A DNA stretch of 64,000 nucleotides from Natronohydrobacter sp. (GCA_030603695.1 JAUVXF010000001.1:236638-300637), one strand, 5' to 3'. Shown: positions 53,254 to 63,081, numbered from the stretch's first letter. Numbers and translations: made by a program. The notes: generated from the sequence alone by a model not told the origin.

Positions 53254-55080
53254 TTATGAAAGTGTGCCAGTCAGTTGCCCGACAGCGGATTGCATGGTGC
53301 GCACAACCACAAAGGCATCGCGCAGGTGGCTGCGTTCGAAATCTGACAAATCCGAGGGGGCAAGATAATTGTCGGGCTTGCGCCCCATCCGCACCAGATT
53401 GGCCTGATTTTCCAGCCGCAAATTGGCGATCAGGTCATAAGCCTCTATCAGATCGCGCGCGCCCGATACCGAAATCACGCCCTGCTCTTCCGCTGCCAGC
53501 AACCGCGCGCGGGTATTGGCCGCCGTGATCCGCCCCCGCAGTGCATAGACGCGCGCCAGATCGGTAACAGGCACAACGCCCGACAGCTTCATATCCACAT
53601 GGTTCTTATGCTCGCCCGACCGGATGGTGGCAAAGCTGCGCAGCAGGCCCAAAGGCGGCGTATGCTTGACAGAGTTGGAGATCATATGCGCCACGAAGAT
53701 CGAGTTTTTCGCGGCTGCGGCCAGAGTTTCTTCTTGCAGGCTGCGAAACAGTGCAACTTGGCCGCCGATGGGGCGCAGATCGAACATGACAGAGGCCAGC
53801 ATCTGCGCTTCGGGCGAGGGCGAGGTGATCCAGCCCTGAAAATACCGCCGCCACACTTTTGCAGGCTGGCACCAGCGCGGATTGGTGGCCATCATATCGC
53901 CGGGGCAGTAGAAATACCCTGCCGCATCCAACCCGTCAGACACAAACCGCGCCAGATCGGTATAATAAGGCATGTCATCGGGGGTGACGGCATCATCTAT
54001 GATGATGCAGTTATCCTGATCGGATACGCCGGTTTGTTCCTGGCGCCCTTGCGAACCGCAAGCGGCCCACAGATAGGGCACAGGCGGGGGGCCAAGCTTT
54101 TCTTCGGCCAGTTTCAACAACCGCCGGGTGACAGTATCGGCAATATCCGTAATCAGGCGCGTGACAACTTCATGTGCGTTATGCGCGCCCACCAGTTGCA
54201 CCAGCAGTTGCGGAATGCGCTCTGTAACATGGGCCAGCGCCTCGTACGTATCGGCCACGGCGGCATCGCGCACCAGTTGGGCCGAACTGATGGCCTGAAA
54301 GCGCGTCAGATCGGTTTGGGTGATCATGCCCAACAGCTTGCCATCGCGCACCACGGGCAAATGCCCGATGCGGTTTTCCAGCATCATGTGCAAAATGTCC
54401 GACCCCAGCGATTGCGGGCTAAGTGACAGGGGATCGGGCGTCATGATCTCTGCCACGGGGGTATCGGGGGCGCGGCCTTCGGCCAGCACCCGCCCCGACA
54501 GATCGCGCGTTGTGACAATGCCCACCAGCCGCTCGCCCTCTACCACTGGCACGCAGGAAAACCGATGCTCGCGCATCAGTTTTGCGGCCTCTTGTGCCGT
54601 GGTCTGGGGGGTAACGCTTTGGGGCTTGCGCGCCATCAGATCGGCCACTTTCAGCGTGGCCAGATCGTTTTGCCGCGCGGCCCTGCCGCTTTGGCCCCGG
54701 CTGAAAAACCGCTCGAATGCCGGGAAATTGGCTATCAGATGGCGCAATTCTTCACCCGGCAAGCACAGGATCACGGAATCGGATGTGGTTGTGGCTGTTG
54801 TCACCGCCAGCCCATCGCGCAACAAACCACGCTCGCCAAAGGAATTTCGCGGGCTAAGCATGGAGACCAGCGCGCCATGCGCGTCTGTCACCTCTATCGT
54901 GCCGGATTTGACCAGATAGACCCCGGTAATCGGATCGCCCACGGTATAAATTGCCGTGCCTGCGGGCACTTCGCTGCGGCTAAAGGAACGGGCGACACGC
55001 ACCAGCTCGTCAGGCGGCAGGGAATCATAGGGATGCACGTTTTGCAGGAATTCCAGAACTTTGGGCGAAATGTCAGTCAT
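53254..55080 (-). CDS. cNMP-binding/CBS/DUF294 (putative nucleotidyltransferase) signalling protein
   Basis: A 608-residue cytoplasmic protein. The N-terminal cyclic-nucleotide-binding-like domain (about residues 15-130) has the GxxxFGERGLL loop (SMLSPRNSFGERGLL). A CBS pair follows (about 145-270; VADLMARKPQSV and VAEIMTPDPLSL). Then the DUF294 nucleotidyltransferase-like domain (about 300-440; WAACGSQGRQEQTGVSDQDNCIIIDD, the GSxxR...SDxD pattern of GlnE/GlnD-like folds) is followed by a C-terminal DUF294-associated helical domain. Such genes sit beside VC_2705-type symporters and are thought to sense nucleotides and control uptake. It lies 85 bp after the symporter gene, with a strong hairpin between. 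Confidence 0.9.
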   Translation of the reverse strand: MTDISPKVLEFLQNVHPYDSLPPDELVRVARSFSRSEVPAGTAIYTVGDPITGVYLVKSGTIEVTDAHGALVSMLSPRNSFGERGLLRDGLAVTTATTTSDSVILCLPGEELRHLIANFPAFERFFSRGQSGRAARQNDLATLKVADLMARKPQSVTPQTTAQEAAKLMREHRFSCVPVVEGERLVGIVTTRDLSGRVLAEGRAPDTPVAEIMTPDPLSLSPQSLGSDILHMMLENRIGHLPVVRDGKLLGMITQTDLTRFQAISSAQLVRDAAVADTYEALAHVTERIPQLLVQLVGAHNAHEVVTRLITDIADTVTRRLLKLAEEKLGPPPVPYLWAACGSQGRQEQTGVSDQDNCIIIDDAVTPDDMPYYTDLARFVSDGLDAAGYFYCPGDMMATNPRWCQPAKVWRRYFQGWITSPSPEAQMLASVMFDLRPIGGQVALFRSLQEETLAAAAKNSIFVAHMISNSVKHTPPLGLLRSFATIRSGEHKNHVDMKLSGVVPVTDLARVYALRGRITAANTRARLLAAEEQGVISVSGARDLIEAYDLIANLRLENQANLVRMGRKPDNYLAPSDLSDFERSHLRDAFVVVRTMQSAVGQLTGTLS

Positions 55081-55116
55081 GATTTTCTATCCTGATCTCA
55101 CCGTCCCGGATTGGGC

Positions 55117-55147
55117 GGCCTGCCCCCATTTAGAATGGGGACAGGCC
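55117..55147. promoter_or_regulatory. Intercistronic stem-loop between symporter and DUF294 genes
   Basis: GGCCTG-C-CCCCATT-TAG-AATGGGG-A-CAGGCC, 13 bp with one C/A mismatch and a 3-nt loop. It lies 18 bp after the symporter stop and 37 bp before the DUF294 start, with no U-tract. It is likely to stabilise the upstream message or set different protein amounts within one operon. Confidence 0.65.
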
Positions 55148-55165
55148 AAGTGTCTTTGCGCCAGA

Positions 55166-56932
55166 TCAGTGATCCACGGCCGCGCCTGCGCCTTTCGGCA
55201 CGCGGATGGATTCCACCAGTTCCTGAATCTCGGCCGGGGCTTCTTTGGTCATCGACAGCGTGATGTAAGCTGCAATGAAGTTCAGAACCGCACCCACAGA
55301 CCCGAAGGACAGCGGCGAGATACCAAACAGCCAGTTATCCGGCGTGTTGGGCAGCATGTTGGTGCCGGGGACGAAGAACCAGCCCAGATAGGTGAAGATG
55401 TAAAGGACGGTCGAAAGCAGACCAACCAGCATCCCCACAATCGCACCGGTAGAGTTCATCTTCTTGGAGAAGATGCCCATCATGATGGCCGGGAACAGCG
55501 AGGCTGCCGCCAGTCCAAAGGCCAGTGCCACCACCTGCGCGGCAAAGCCCGGAGGGTTGAGGCCCAGCCATGTTGCCAGCGCAATGGCAAAGGCCATGGA
55601 AATACGCGCCGCCAACAATTCCGATTTCTCGGAAATATTTGGCGCGATCATCTTCTTGAGCAAGTCATGCGAAACCGCCGAAGAGATGGCCAGCAGCAGA
55701 CCCGCCGCTGTGGAGAGCGCCGCAGCCAGACCACCTGCCGCGATCAGGCCGATAACCCAACCCGGAAGCTGTGCGATTTCGGGGTTGGCAAGAACGAGAA
55801 TGTCGTTGTTGAACAACACCATCTCATTGCCTGCCCAGCCTTCTTCGGCAGCGCGTGCGGGGGGACGTGCTTCGTTGTAATACTGGATCAGGCCATCGCC
55901 GTTCTTGTCTTCAAAGCGCAGCAGACCTGTGCGTTCCCAGTTCAGCATCCAGTCGGGCTTGGCATCGAATGCCAGAGGCTCGCCTTCAATGCCCTGTGGC
56001 CAGAGTGTGGTAATGATATTCAGACGCGCCATTGCACCAACAGCCGGGGCAACAGTGTAAAGCAGCGCGATGAACACCAGCGCCCAACCAGCCGAGGTGC
56101 GGGCATCTGCCACGCGCGGCACAGTGAAGAAGCGGATGATGACGTGGGGCAGACCGGCAGTACCCACCATCAGCGACATGGTGAACAGAACCATGTTGAA
56201 GGTTGAACCGTGGTTGCCTGTATAGTCATTGAAGCCCAGATCCATCAGCACCTGGTTCAGCGTGGTCAGCAGCGGCTGGCCAGTTTCAGTATGTGTGCTC
56301 CACAGGCCAAGCGGCGGCAGCGGGTTGCCTGTCAGCTGCAACGAGATGAAGACCGCCGGAATGGTGTAGGCGATGATCAGCACGACATATTGCGCCAGCT
56401 GCGTATAGGTAATGCCCTTCATGCCGCCAAGAACGGCATAGCAGAACACCACGCCCGATGCGATGAACAGGCCTGTTGTGCTATCCACTTCCAGAAAGCG
56501 CGAGAAGGCCACGGCAGCGCCTGTCATCTGCCCGATCACATAGGTGATCGAAATGATGAGCAGCGAAATCACGGCCACCAGACGCGCGGTCTGGCTATAG
56601 AAACGGTCGCCAATGAAATCTGGCACGGTGAAACGGCCAAATTTACGCAGATAAGGCGCCAGAAGCATGGCCAGCAGCACATAGCCGCCTGTCCAGCCCA
56701 TGAGGAAGGTAGAGTTGCCATAACCCACAGCCGCAATAAGGCCGGCCATAGAGATGAACGAGGCGGCCGACATCCAGTCAGCCGCAGTGGCCGCACCGTT
56801 GACAACCGGGTTAACGCCACGCGACGCCGCGTAGAAATCCGAGGTTGAGCCGGCGCGCGCCCAGATCGCAATCCCGATATAGAGCGCGAAAGAGCCACCG
56901 ACGAAGATGAGGTTCAAAATATACTGATCCAT
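55166..56932 (-). CDS. Sodium:solute symporter, VC_2705/ActP-like (probable acetate/monocarboxylate uptake)
   Basis: A 588-residue SSS-family transporter with about 13 hydrophobic segments. Typical parts are MDQYILNLIFVGGSFALYIGIAIWARAGSTSDFYAASRGVNPVVNGAATAADWMSAASFI at the N-terminus and GLPHVIIRFFTVP. The ATG at 56932 gives the family N-terminus; the ORF track opens ten codons earlier. It follows the DUF4212 gene by 13 bp. SSS proteins paired with DUF4212 subunits carry acetate or other small monocarboxylates, and acs upstream supports acetate. The soluble insert LRFEDKNGDGLIQYYNEARPP (a DxNxDG-type loop) is a potential calcium-binding site, found in some VC_2705 members. Confidence 0.92.
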   Translation of the reverse strand: MDQYILNLIFVGGSFALYIGIAIWARAGSTSDFYAASRGVNPVVNGAATAADWMSAASFISMAGLIAAVGYGNSTFLMGWTGGYVLLAMLLAPYLRKFGRFTVPDFIGDRFYSQTARLVAVISLLIISITYVIGQMTGAAVAFSRFLEVDSTTGLFIASGVVFCYAVLGGMKGITYTQLAQYVVLIIAYTIPAVFISLQLTGNPLPPLGLWSTHTETGQPLLTTLNQVLMDLGFNDYTGNHGSTFNMVLFTMSLMVGTAGLPHVIIRFFTVPRVADARTSAGWALVFIALLYTVAPAVGAMARLNIITTLWPQGIEGEPLAFDAKPDWMLNWERTGLLRFEDKNGDGLIQYYNEARPPARAAEEGWAGNEMVLFNNDILVLANPEIAQLPGWVIGLIAAGGLAAALSTAAGLLLAISSAVSHDLLKKMIAPNISEKSELLAARISMAFAIALATWLGLNPPGFAAQVVALAFGLAAASLFPAIMMGIFSKKMNSTGAIVGMLVGLLSTVLYIFTYLGWFFVPGTNMLPNTPDNWLFGISPLSFGSVGAVLNFIAAYITLSMTKEAPAEIQELVESIRVPKGAGAAVDH

Positions 56933-56945
56933 TAGTATGTCCCCC

Positions 56946-57200
56946 TCACTCTTCCACGCCAAACTCTTGGTCGAGTTTGTTCATGTATGAGCGATAGTAA
57001 AAGATCAGCACGATGAAGGTCAGGATCGAGCCTTGCTGCGCGAACCAGAACCCAAGATCAGTGCCCCCAATCGGAATACCCGCCAGAAGCGGGCGTAGAA
57101 CGATGCCGAACCCGAAGGACACCAGCGCCCAGATCACCATGCAAATGGTGATCACGCGCACATTGGCCTTCCAGTAGGCGTCTGTCGACTTGTCTGACAT
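56946..57200 (-). CDS. DUF4212 small subunit of sodium:solute symporter
   Basis: An 84-residue two-helix membrane protein (MSDKSTDAYWKANVRVITICMVIWALVSFGFGIVLRPLL, then LGFWFAQQGSILTFIVLIFYYRSYMNKLDQEFGVEE). This is the DUF4212 pattern, the usual partner of VC_2705-type symporters. The ATG at 57200 has GGAG eight bases upstream; the ORF track start at 57338 overlaps the adk gap. It opens the transporter part of the operon, 13 bp before the symporter gene. A 10-bp stem-loop lies upstream at 57259-57283. Confidence 0.92.
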   Translation of the reverse strand: MSDKSTDAYWKANVRVITICMVIWALVSFGFGIVLRPLLAGIPIGGTDLGFWFAQQGSILTFIVLIFYYRSYMNKLDQEFGVEE

Positions 57201-57258
57201 GTGACGTCTCCCAGTTTCCTCCTGTGCCACCCCGGTGCGGGGCAGCTTCCTCTCCTTG

Positions 57259-57283
57259 CACTCTCGCAATGGCTGCGAGAGTG
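57259..57283. promoter_or_regulatory. 10-bp inverted repeat between adk and the symporter genes
   Basis: CACTCTCGCA-ATGGC-TGCGAGAGTG, a perfect dyad in the 153-bp gap after the adk stop and before DUF4212. There is no U-tract. It may be a 3' hairpin of the acs-adk message or an operator for the symporter genes. Confidence 0.6.
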
Positions 57284-57353
57284 TTTGCAGGCGCGCCGCT
57301 CCTCGATACGCCTGAAACTTGACGCTTTGCAGCGCCACCGGTTGCCCGGATTT

Positions 57354-58034
57354 TTACGATGTCACCTCCATGACAATCGCTGCCAGATCGCCTGCGATGC
57401 GGTCGATCTCGCCCATGGCATCCACGCGCTTCAGCGCGCCTTTGCCATCGTAATAGGTGATCAATGGGGCGGTCTGGTCGTGATAGGCGCTTAGCCGCGC
57501 ACCAACCGTTTCCGCATTGTCATCTGCGCGGCGCTTGAAATCTGTGCTGCCGCATTTGTCACACACACCCGCAACGGCAGGCTGTTTGAAACTGTCGTGA
57601 TAGCCTTCGCCGCATTTGGCGCAGGTGTAGCGGCCAGACACGCGCTCTACCATTGCCGCGTCATCCACTTCCAGAGAGATGGCTGCGCCAATGCTCATGC
57701 CCTGAGCCGCCAGCAGATCATCCAGCGCCGCAGCCTGACCGGCTGTGCGCGGGAAACCGTCCAGAATGACGCCCTTTTTTGTATCGGGTTCGGCCATGCG
57801 GTCTTTCAGGATGGCCAGCACGATATCGTCACTGACCAGCCCGCCCGCTTCCATCACGGCCTTGGCCTGCAACCCGGCCTCTGTGCCCGCCGCGACAGCG
57901 GCGCGCAACAGATCGCCGGTGGATAGCTGCACCAGACCGAATTTTTCTTCCAGCATGCGGGCCTGTGTGCCCTTGCCTGCCCCCGGAGGGCCAAGCAGGA
58001 TTAGAACGGCTGCTTTTGTCATTGTCTCACTCAT
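57354..58034 (-). CDS. adk: Adenylate kinase (zinc-type LID)
   Basis: Interconverts AMP plus ATP with two ADP. The 226-residue protein has the P-loop GPPGAGKGTQ, the NMP-binding segment STGDLLRAAV, DGFPRT, and a LID domain with four cysteines (YTCAKCGEGYH, GVCDKCGST), the zinc-type LID. The ORF start ATG at 58034 is kept; an internal ATG at 58022 (MTKAAVLIL) is an alternative. It begins only 5 bp after the acs stop, which makes functional sense because Acs produces AMP. In many bacteria adk lies in the ribosomal-protein operon, so this placement is notable. Confidence 0.95.
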   Translation of the reverse strand: MSETMTKAAVLILLGPPGAGKGTQARMLEEKFGLVQLSTGDLLRAAVAAGTEAGLQAKAVMEAGGLVSDDIVLAILKDRMAEPDTKKGVILDGFPRTAGQAAALDDLLAAQGMSIGAAISLEVDDAAMVERVSGRYTCAKCGEGYHDSFKQPAVAGVCDKCGSTDFKRRADDNAETVGARLSAYHDQTAPLITYYDGKGALKRVDAMGEIDRIAGDLAAIVMEVTS

Positions 58035-58039
58035 TTCTG

Positions 58040-59986
58040 TCAGGCCCGGTTCATGCGGTTTTCGATCAGATCATCGACAACCGAGGGGTCGGCCAATGTG
58101 GATGTATCCCCAAGGCTGCCATAGTCATTCTCGGCAATCTTGCGCAAGATGCGACGCATGATCTTGCCTGACCGTGTTTTCGGCAGGCCCGGTGCCCATT
58201 GGATAAGATCGGGGCTGGCAATCGGGCCAATTTCCGAGCGCACCCATTTCACCAGATCCTTGCGCAGATCATCGCTTGGCGCGACCCCGTTCATCAGGGT
58301 GACATAGGCATAAATGCCCTGGCCCTTGATATCATGCGGGTAGCCCACCACGGCGGCCTCTGCCACGGCCTCATGCGCGACAAGGGCGGATTCCACCTCT
58401 GCCGTGCCCATGCGGTGGCCAGAGACGTTGATCACATCATCCACGCGGCCCGTGATCCAGTAATAGCCATCCTCATCACGGCGGCAGCCATCGCCCGTGA
58501 AGTAATAGCCCTTATACTGGCTGAAATACGCTTCCTCAAAGCGGGCATGATCGCCCCAGAGGGTGCGCATCTGCCCCGGCCAGCTGTCTTTGATGCACAA
58601 CACGCCTTCGGCTTTGGTGGCGGTCTGCACTTCGGCAGTGGCAGGATCCAGCACTTCGGGGCGCACGCCAAAGAAGGGCTTGGTGGCCGAACCGGGCTTG
58701 TTGGGGATCGCGCCGGGCAGAGAGGTGATCATATGCCCGCCGGTTTCTGTCTGCCAGAATGTATCTACAATCGGGCAGCGGCCTTTGCCAACATGGGTGT
58801 TATACCAGTTCCACGCTTCAGGGTTGATCGGTTCGCCCACGGAACCCAGCAATTTCAGGCTGGAAAGATCATGCTTTTCCACCCATTCCGTGCCCTGACC
58901 CATGAGCGCGCGAATGGCGGTCGGGGCGGTGTAGAACTGGTTGACCTTGTGCTTGGCGCAGACTTCCCAGAAGCGGCCCGCATCAGGGTAGGTGGGCACG
59001 CCTTCAAACATCACAGTTGTCGCGCCATTGGCCAGCGGGCCATAAATGATGTAGCTGTGCCCTGTCACCCAACCCACATCGGCGGTGCACCAGAACACAT
59101 CGCCATCATGGTAATCGAACGTGTATTGCTGCGTCATGGACGCATAAACCAGATAGCCGCCCGATGTATGCACTACGCCCTTGGGCTTGCCGGTGGAACC
59201 AGAGGTGTACAGAATGAATAGCGGGTCTTCCGCGCCCACTTCGGTATAGGCGCAATAGGGCTTGGCGGCGGCCATTTCGGCCTTCACATCCACATCGCGG
59301 CCATCAACCCATGTGGTCTGATCGCCCGTATGTTTGACAACAAGGCATTTCACGCTGTCGCTGCAATGCTGCAACGCCTTGTCGGTGCTGGCTTTCAGCG
59401 CCGTGCGGCGGCCACCGCGCGGGGCGCTGTCGGCGGTGATAACGGCTTTCGCGCCGCTGCCATTGATCCTGTCTGCCAGCGCATCGGCCGAAAAGCCCGC
59501 GAAAACGATGGAATGAATCGCCCCGATCCGCGCGCAGGCCAGCATGGCATAGGCGGCCTCTGGGATCATGGGCAGATAGATGATAACGCGGTCGCCCTTT
59601 TCTATGCCCTGTGCCTTCAGCACATTGGCCATGCGGCAGGTCTGTTCCAGCAATTGCTTGTAGGTGATGTGCTGGGCGGGGGTTGTGGGTTCATCGGGTT
59701 CCCAGATGATCGCGGTCTGATCACCGCGTGAGACGATGTGACGGTCTATGCAATTGGCCGAAACATTCAGCGTGCCATCTTCAAACCATTTGATGCTGAC
59801 TTCACCCGGTTGAAATGTAGTGTTCTTCACCTTTGTGAACGGCTTGATCCAGTCAATGCGCTGGCCGTGCTCTGCCCAGAATGCTGCCGGGTTTTCCAGC
59901 GAAGCGGCATACATTGCCTCATACTTGGCGGCATCGACATGCGCATTCGCAATAAAGGCGGCTGAAGCCGGATAGATCTCGGACAT
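58040..59986 (-). CDS. acs: Acetyl-CoA synthetase
   Basis: Activates acetate with ATP and CoA to acetyl-CoA, AMP and PPi. The 648-residue enzyme has the normal length. Motifs are [20 protein letters not shown] (P-loop-like, A3), [12 protein letters not shown] (A5), [31 protein letters not shown] (A7-A8) and [15 protein letters not shown], whose lysine is the usual acetylation-control site. The ATG at 59986 has GGAGG seven bases upstream; the ORF track start at 60097 is in the promoter. It heads the block acs-adk-symporter-signalling genes. Control may come from the 545-bp upstream region, which is AT-rich near 60105-60240. Confidence 0.97.
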   Translation of the reverse strand: MSEIYPASAAFIANAHVDAAKYEAMYAASLENPAAFWAEHGQRIDWIKPFTKVKNTTFQPGEVSIKWFEDGTLNVSANCIDRHIVSRGDQTAIIWEPDEPTTPAQHITYKQLLEQTCRMANVLKAQGIEKGDRVIIYLPMIPEAAYAMLACARIGAIHSIVFAGFSADALADRINGSGAKAVITADSAPRGGRRTALKASTDKALQHCSDSVKCLVVKHTGDQTTWVDGRDVDVKAEMAAAKPYCAYTEVGAEDPLFILYTSGSTGKPKGVVHTSGGYLVYASMTQQYTFDYHDGDVFWCTADVGWVTGHSYIIYGPLANGATTVMFEGVPTYPDAGRFWEVCAKHKVNQFYTAPTAIRALMGQGTEWVEKHDLSSLKLLGSVGEPINPEAWNWYNTHVGKGRCPIVDTFWQTETGGHMITSLPGAIPNKPGSATKPFFGVRPEVLDPATAEVQTATKAEGVLCIKDSWPGQMRTLWGDHARFEEAYFSQYKGYYFTGDGCRRDEDGYYWITGRVDDVINVSGHRMGTAEVESALVAHEAVAEAAVVGYPHDIKGQGIYAYVTLMNGVAPSDDLRKDLVKWVRSEIGPIASPDLIQWAPGLPKTRSGKIMRRILRKIAENDYGSLGDTSTLADPSVVDDLIENRMNRA

Positions 59987-60531
59987 GAATGCTCCTCCAG
60001 TAGCGGAAGTGGATATGCGCAGTGCATCCCCCTTCCTCTTGATTTTGGGCGCCATACAGATCTGGCGCCCCACTTCCCCGCAACCCTTATAGCGCAATCG
60101 TCAAGAAAAGTGTAACATTTTTTAATTCAAGGATTTTCTTGTAAATATCTTGACTATTTGGTGGTAAAGGCTGCAAAGTTCTTTGCGCTGCGGTGCAGAG
60201 GCCCTGATATTTAAGCAAGTTTTCGTGAACTGTTTTTGACCGGGGCGCTGTTGCCTGCCCGCGCGGCAGATTGCCCCGCAAAAGCTGAGAGCGCAAACAG
60301 TCGCGAAATATTCGAAAAGGCAATGGCCTGTTGCGCGACACAAACTGATTCGCGCCGCAATGGCTGCGGGGCGGGGTTCGCCCATGGCGCGCATATTTCC
60401 AGCCAGGTTCACGGCACCCATCCTGGCCAGATCGGGCGGGCATCGCGCGGCCTGCAAACGCAACTGGCCGCGCGAAACCGCGCGGCCAGAACCCAAGGCG
60501 CAGGGCGTTCCCGCGCCCGATTTTTCAGGGC
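59987..60531. other. acs upstream region, no gene seen
   Basis: This 545-bp gap lies between acs (minus, starts at 59986) and the beta-helix gene end (60532). The part from 60105 to 60240 is AT-rich (for example TGTAACATTTTTTAATTCAAGG) and should hold the acs promoter. Listed ORFs have no ribosome site and look spurious. Confidence 0.6.
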
Positions 60532-62820
60532 CTAAAGCGGCCTGTCCACACGCACTGTCAGCACAGCCCGCCCGCGCGTGGCCTGTGGCCAGTTCAGCCG
60601 CACATTATTGCTGTTCACGCCCTCTTGCACAAAGACATGCGGCATCTCGTATCGGGCGGCATTGGCGGCATCGCGTGGCGCATTTTCTATCACAACCGAA
60701 GACACAGTGCGCGCCCAGCCACCAAAGGGCAGCTTGTCGCCTGAGGACACCATCCAGTTTGTCGCGGCTGTGTTCTGGTCATGAATGATCACAGTGGGGC
60801 TTTCGACCGGAAAATCTATGTTATTGTAGGTATTGTCGCGCCAGATCACATTTCGGAAGCGGCCAAAATTCAGGCTGGCAAAGGTGGTGTCCAGCTTGTC
60901 AACACGCTCTACCTGCCCGCTGGTTGCACGAAACACGTTGCCCGTAACGATCATACCTTGCACGAAATGCCCCGGCCCATAGGGTTTGATCACGATAAAG
61001 CTGTTCCATGGCGCCATGTTGATGGAATAGAAATGGTTGCCCGTCACTGTCAGGCCGCCAAAGGAAAATCCGGTGCTGTGCGCTGGATCTGCGTCATGTT
61101 CATTCGTCAGTTCCAAAAAGCAATTGTCAACGTAATTGCCGCTGAAAACTGTGCGCGTGTTCTTGTCTGTCAGGATCAGCCCGGCCTGACGCACGCCCTG
61201 AAACTGTTCGTCACCGGCAAAGAAATGGTTGCCCAGTATCAGGTGGCCAGAGCCATTCATCACGCCAAAATGCGCCCAGCGTACCACGCGGTTATTGCGG
61301 ATCTTGGCATCATTGGCGTTTACGTTAAAGCCAATGACTGTGCGATCTTGCGAATTCATGGGCTGTTCATTGCTGCGGAATTGACAATGATCAATCCACA
61401 CACCCTGACAGCCCAGCCCGATAGAGGTGATCCCCCGATCACGCGGGCGGTCGAAATCGCAATTCATGAAGCGCATGATCCGCCCGTCTTCGGGCATCAT
61501 GACCCCGGAACACCGGCCCCGGCAGCGAAATTCGACATTGTGCAATTCGAAATTGCGCAGCCCGGAGAAGCCTGAGAAATCCAGCATGTATTGATACCGC
61601 TGAAACGTGTAGCTTTGCGTGCCAGACCCGCCATGCAACGGCAGGCTAAGGGTCAGGCGCTCTGCGTCTATGCTGCGCGCGCGCACATAGACTTCGCGGC
61701 CCACGCCCACACCGCTGACACGCGCGCCCACTGGCACGCCTGCAACATTGGCGATGCCCGACAGCCGCAAGGGCTGGCCGGTGGTATAGGTGGCGGTGCG
61801 CGTGACTGTCACTGTGTCCCAAGCGGGGCTTTCCACGGCATCCAGCATGCCATTGGAAATGATCCGCCGGGTGACAGTGTTATCTATCCCCGCCAGCGCG
61901 CACACATCCACGGGCGCAGATAATGCCACACGCCGCCCCATCAGATCGAATATGACATGTTGGCTGGAATGGAACAGCGCCTGCACCCCTTTGCGAAAGC
62001 CTGTCTCGTCATTGCCGAAGGCTGCCGCGTAATCGGGGAAATTGAAATTCTGTTGCAAAATCAGAATGGCGCTTTCGGGCATGGACAGCGTGCCCCGAAA
62101 CACCACAGGGGATGTGATGGACAGATCAGAGCCGATGAAATACGTCCCCTCCGGCACGATCAGCTGTCGTGTGCCCGCTGCCGCCATGGCCGCCACAAAG
62201 GCTGCGCGATCATCGGTTGTTCCATTTCCCTGCGCGCCGAAATCGCGCACATCCACGGCGCCAAGCAATTCGCCGGTATAAAAGCTGGTGACATCTTCGA
62301 TTGTCAGATCGTCAATGCGCAGCAAGCCCCCGGTTGGCCCTGTCACATTCAGCCCGAAATGGGCAAATGCAACGCTTGTGGGCCAGGCCATATCCACACC
62401 TGCGCGCGTGCCTGTGCCAATTATGGCCGAAATTTCAACGATTTGCCCATATTGTGACAGCGCGGTAACAGGCCCGGTGTTGGCAATGCCTGTCACCTCT
62501 GCGCCTGCTGCCGTGCCGGCCCAAGCGGCTATGGCCACGCTGGGCAGCACGCCAGAGATGGCTTTTACCCGCGCCCGGACGCGCAGATAGGTTCCCGGCA
62601 GGATGGGCACTTCCCCCATCCAGCGCAGGCGGATTGTGGCCTGATTTTTCTGAATTTCCAGGCAGCCGCCGAAATCCGGGTCAGTGGGCACGAATGCGGC
62701 AAAAGCGGCGGTGGCATAGGTATTCGTCCCCGGCCGCCCGGTTGTCTGTGACCAGACATCCAGCCCGGCAGAAAAAGGCGGGGGCATCAGCGCCACCCCC
62801 TGAGTAACGGCAATATTCAT
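60532..62820 (-). CDS. Right-handed beta-helix (GH28-related / pectate-lyase-3-like) protein
   Basis: A 762-residue protein. An N-terminal region of about 180 residues resembles a carbohydrate-binding beta-sandwich (LRVRARVKAISGVLPSVAIAAW). Near residue 187 comes VDVRDFGAQGNGTTDDRAAFVAAM, the start motif of pectate-lyase-superfamily GH28-related proteins. Repeated beta-helix rungs follow (FELHNVEFRCRG, IRNNRVVRWAHFGVMNG, LILGNHFFAGDEQFQ, VSGNYVDNCFLEL-like). There is no clear Sec signal peptide. Similar proteins occur near exopolysaccharide loci in roseobacters and may bind or cleave surface polysaccharide. The neighbours here do not show an EPS cluster within the window. Confidence 0.78.
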   Translation of the reverse strand: MNIAVTQGVALMPPPFSAGLDVWSQTTGRPGTNTYATAAFAAFVPTDPDFGGCLEIQKNQATIRLRWMGEVPILPGTYLRVRARVKAISGVLPSVAIAAWAGTAAGAEVTGIANTGPVTALSQYGQIVEISAIIGTGTRAGVDMAWPTSVAFAHFGLNVTGPTGGLLRIDDLTIEDVTSFYTGELLGAVDVRDFGAQGNGTTDDRAAFVAAMAAAGTRQLIVPEGTYFIGSDLSITSPVVFRGTLSMPESAILILQQNFNFPDYAAAFGNDETGFRKGVQALFHSSQHVIFDLMGRRVALSAPVDVCALAGIDNTVTRRIISNGMLDAVESPAWDTVTVTRTATYTTGQPLRLSGIANVAGVPVGARVSGVGVGREVYVRARSIDAERLTLSLPLHGGSGTQSYTFQRYQYMLDFSGFSGLRNFELHNVEFRCRGRCSGVMMPEDGRIMRFMNCDFDRPRDRGITSIGLGCQGVWIDHCQFRSNEQPMNSQDRTVIGFNVNANDAKIRNNRVVRWAHFGVMNGSGHLILGNHFFAGDEQFQGVRQAGLILTDKNTRTVFSGNYVDNCFLELTNEHDADPAHSTGFSFGGLTVTGNHFYSINMAPWNSFIVIKPYGPGHFVQGMIVTGNVFRATSGQVERVDKLDTTFASLNFGRFRNVIWRDNTYNNIDFPVESPTVIIHDQNTAATNWMVSSGDKLPFGGWARTVSSVVIENAPRDAANAARYEMPHVFVQEGVNSNNVRLNWPQATRGRAVLTVRVDRPL

Positions 62821-63081
62821 AGCGGAAACCTCTTGTCATATTTGGCCAAGGCAGGCGGCTGGCGCGCGTGCTGGCCGGGGCGCAGATTGGCCAGCCGGAT
62901 AGGCCAAGATTATCCCGCGCGTGTTAAATGGCGCTAAGGTCAGCGCGCGTTGCAGCGCCTGCAAAACTGGGGAATACCGCAATAAAGCGCGCGCATGCTG
63001 CACCTGATGTGCAAAAGCGGTGCTGGCGAAAGCCTTCAGAATGCCCTAACCCAAGATAGGAAATATAACTGGGAAAGTGTG

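Noticed and set aside
60087-60443. 118-residue minus-strand ORF (MPARSGQDGCREPGW) upstream of acs, and the opposing ORF at 60236-60535
   Set aside because: No ribosome site, odd composition, and the region is the expected acs promoter; both seem to be chance ORFs.
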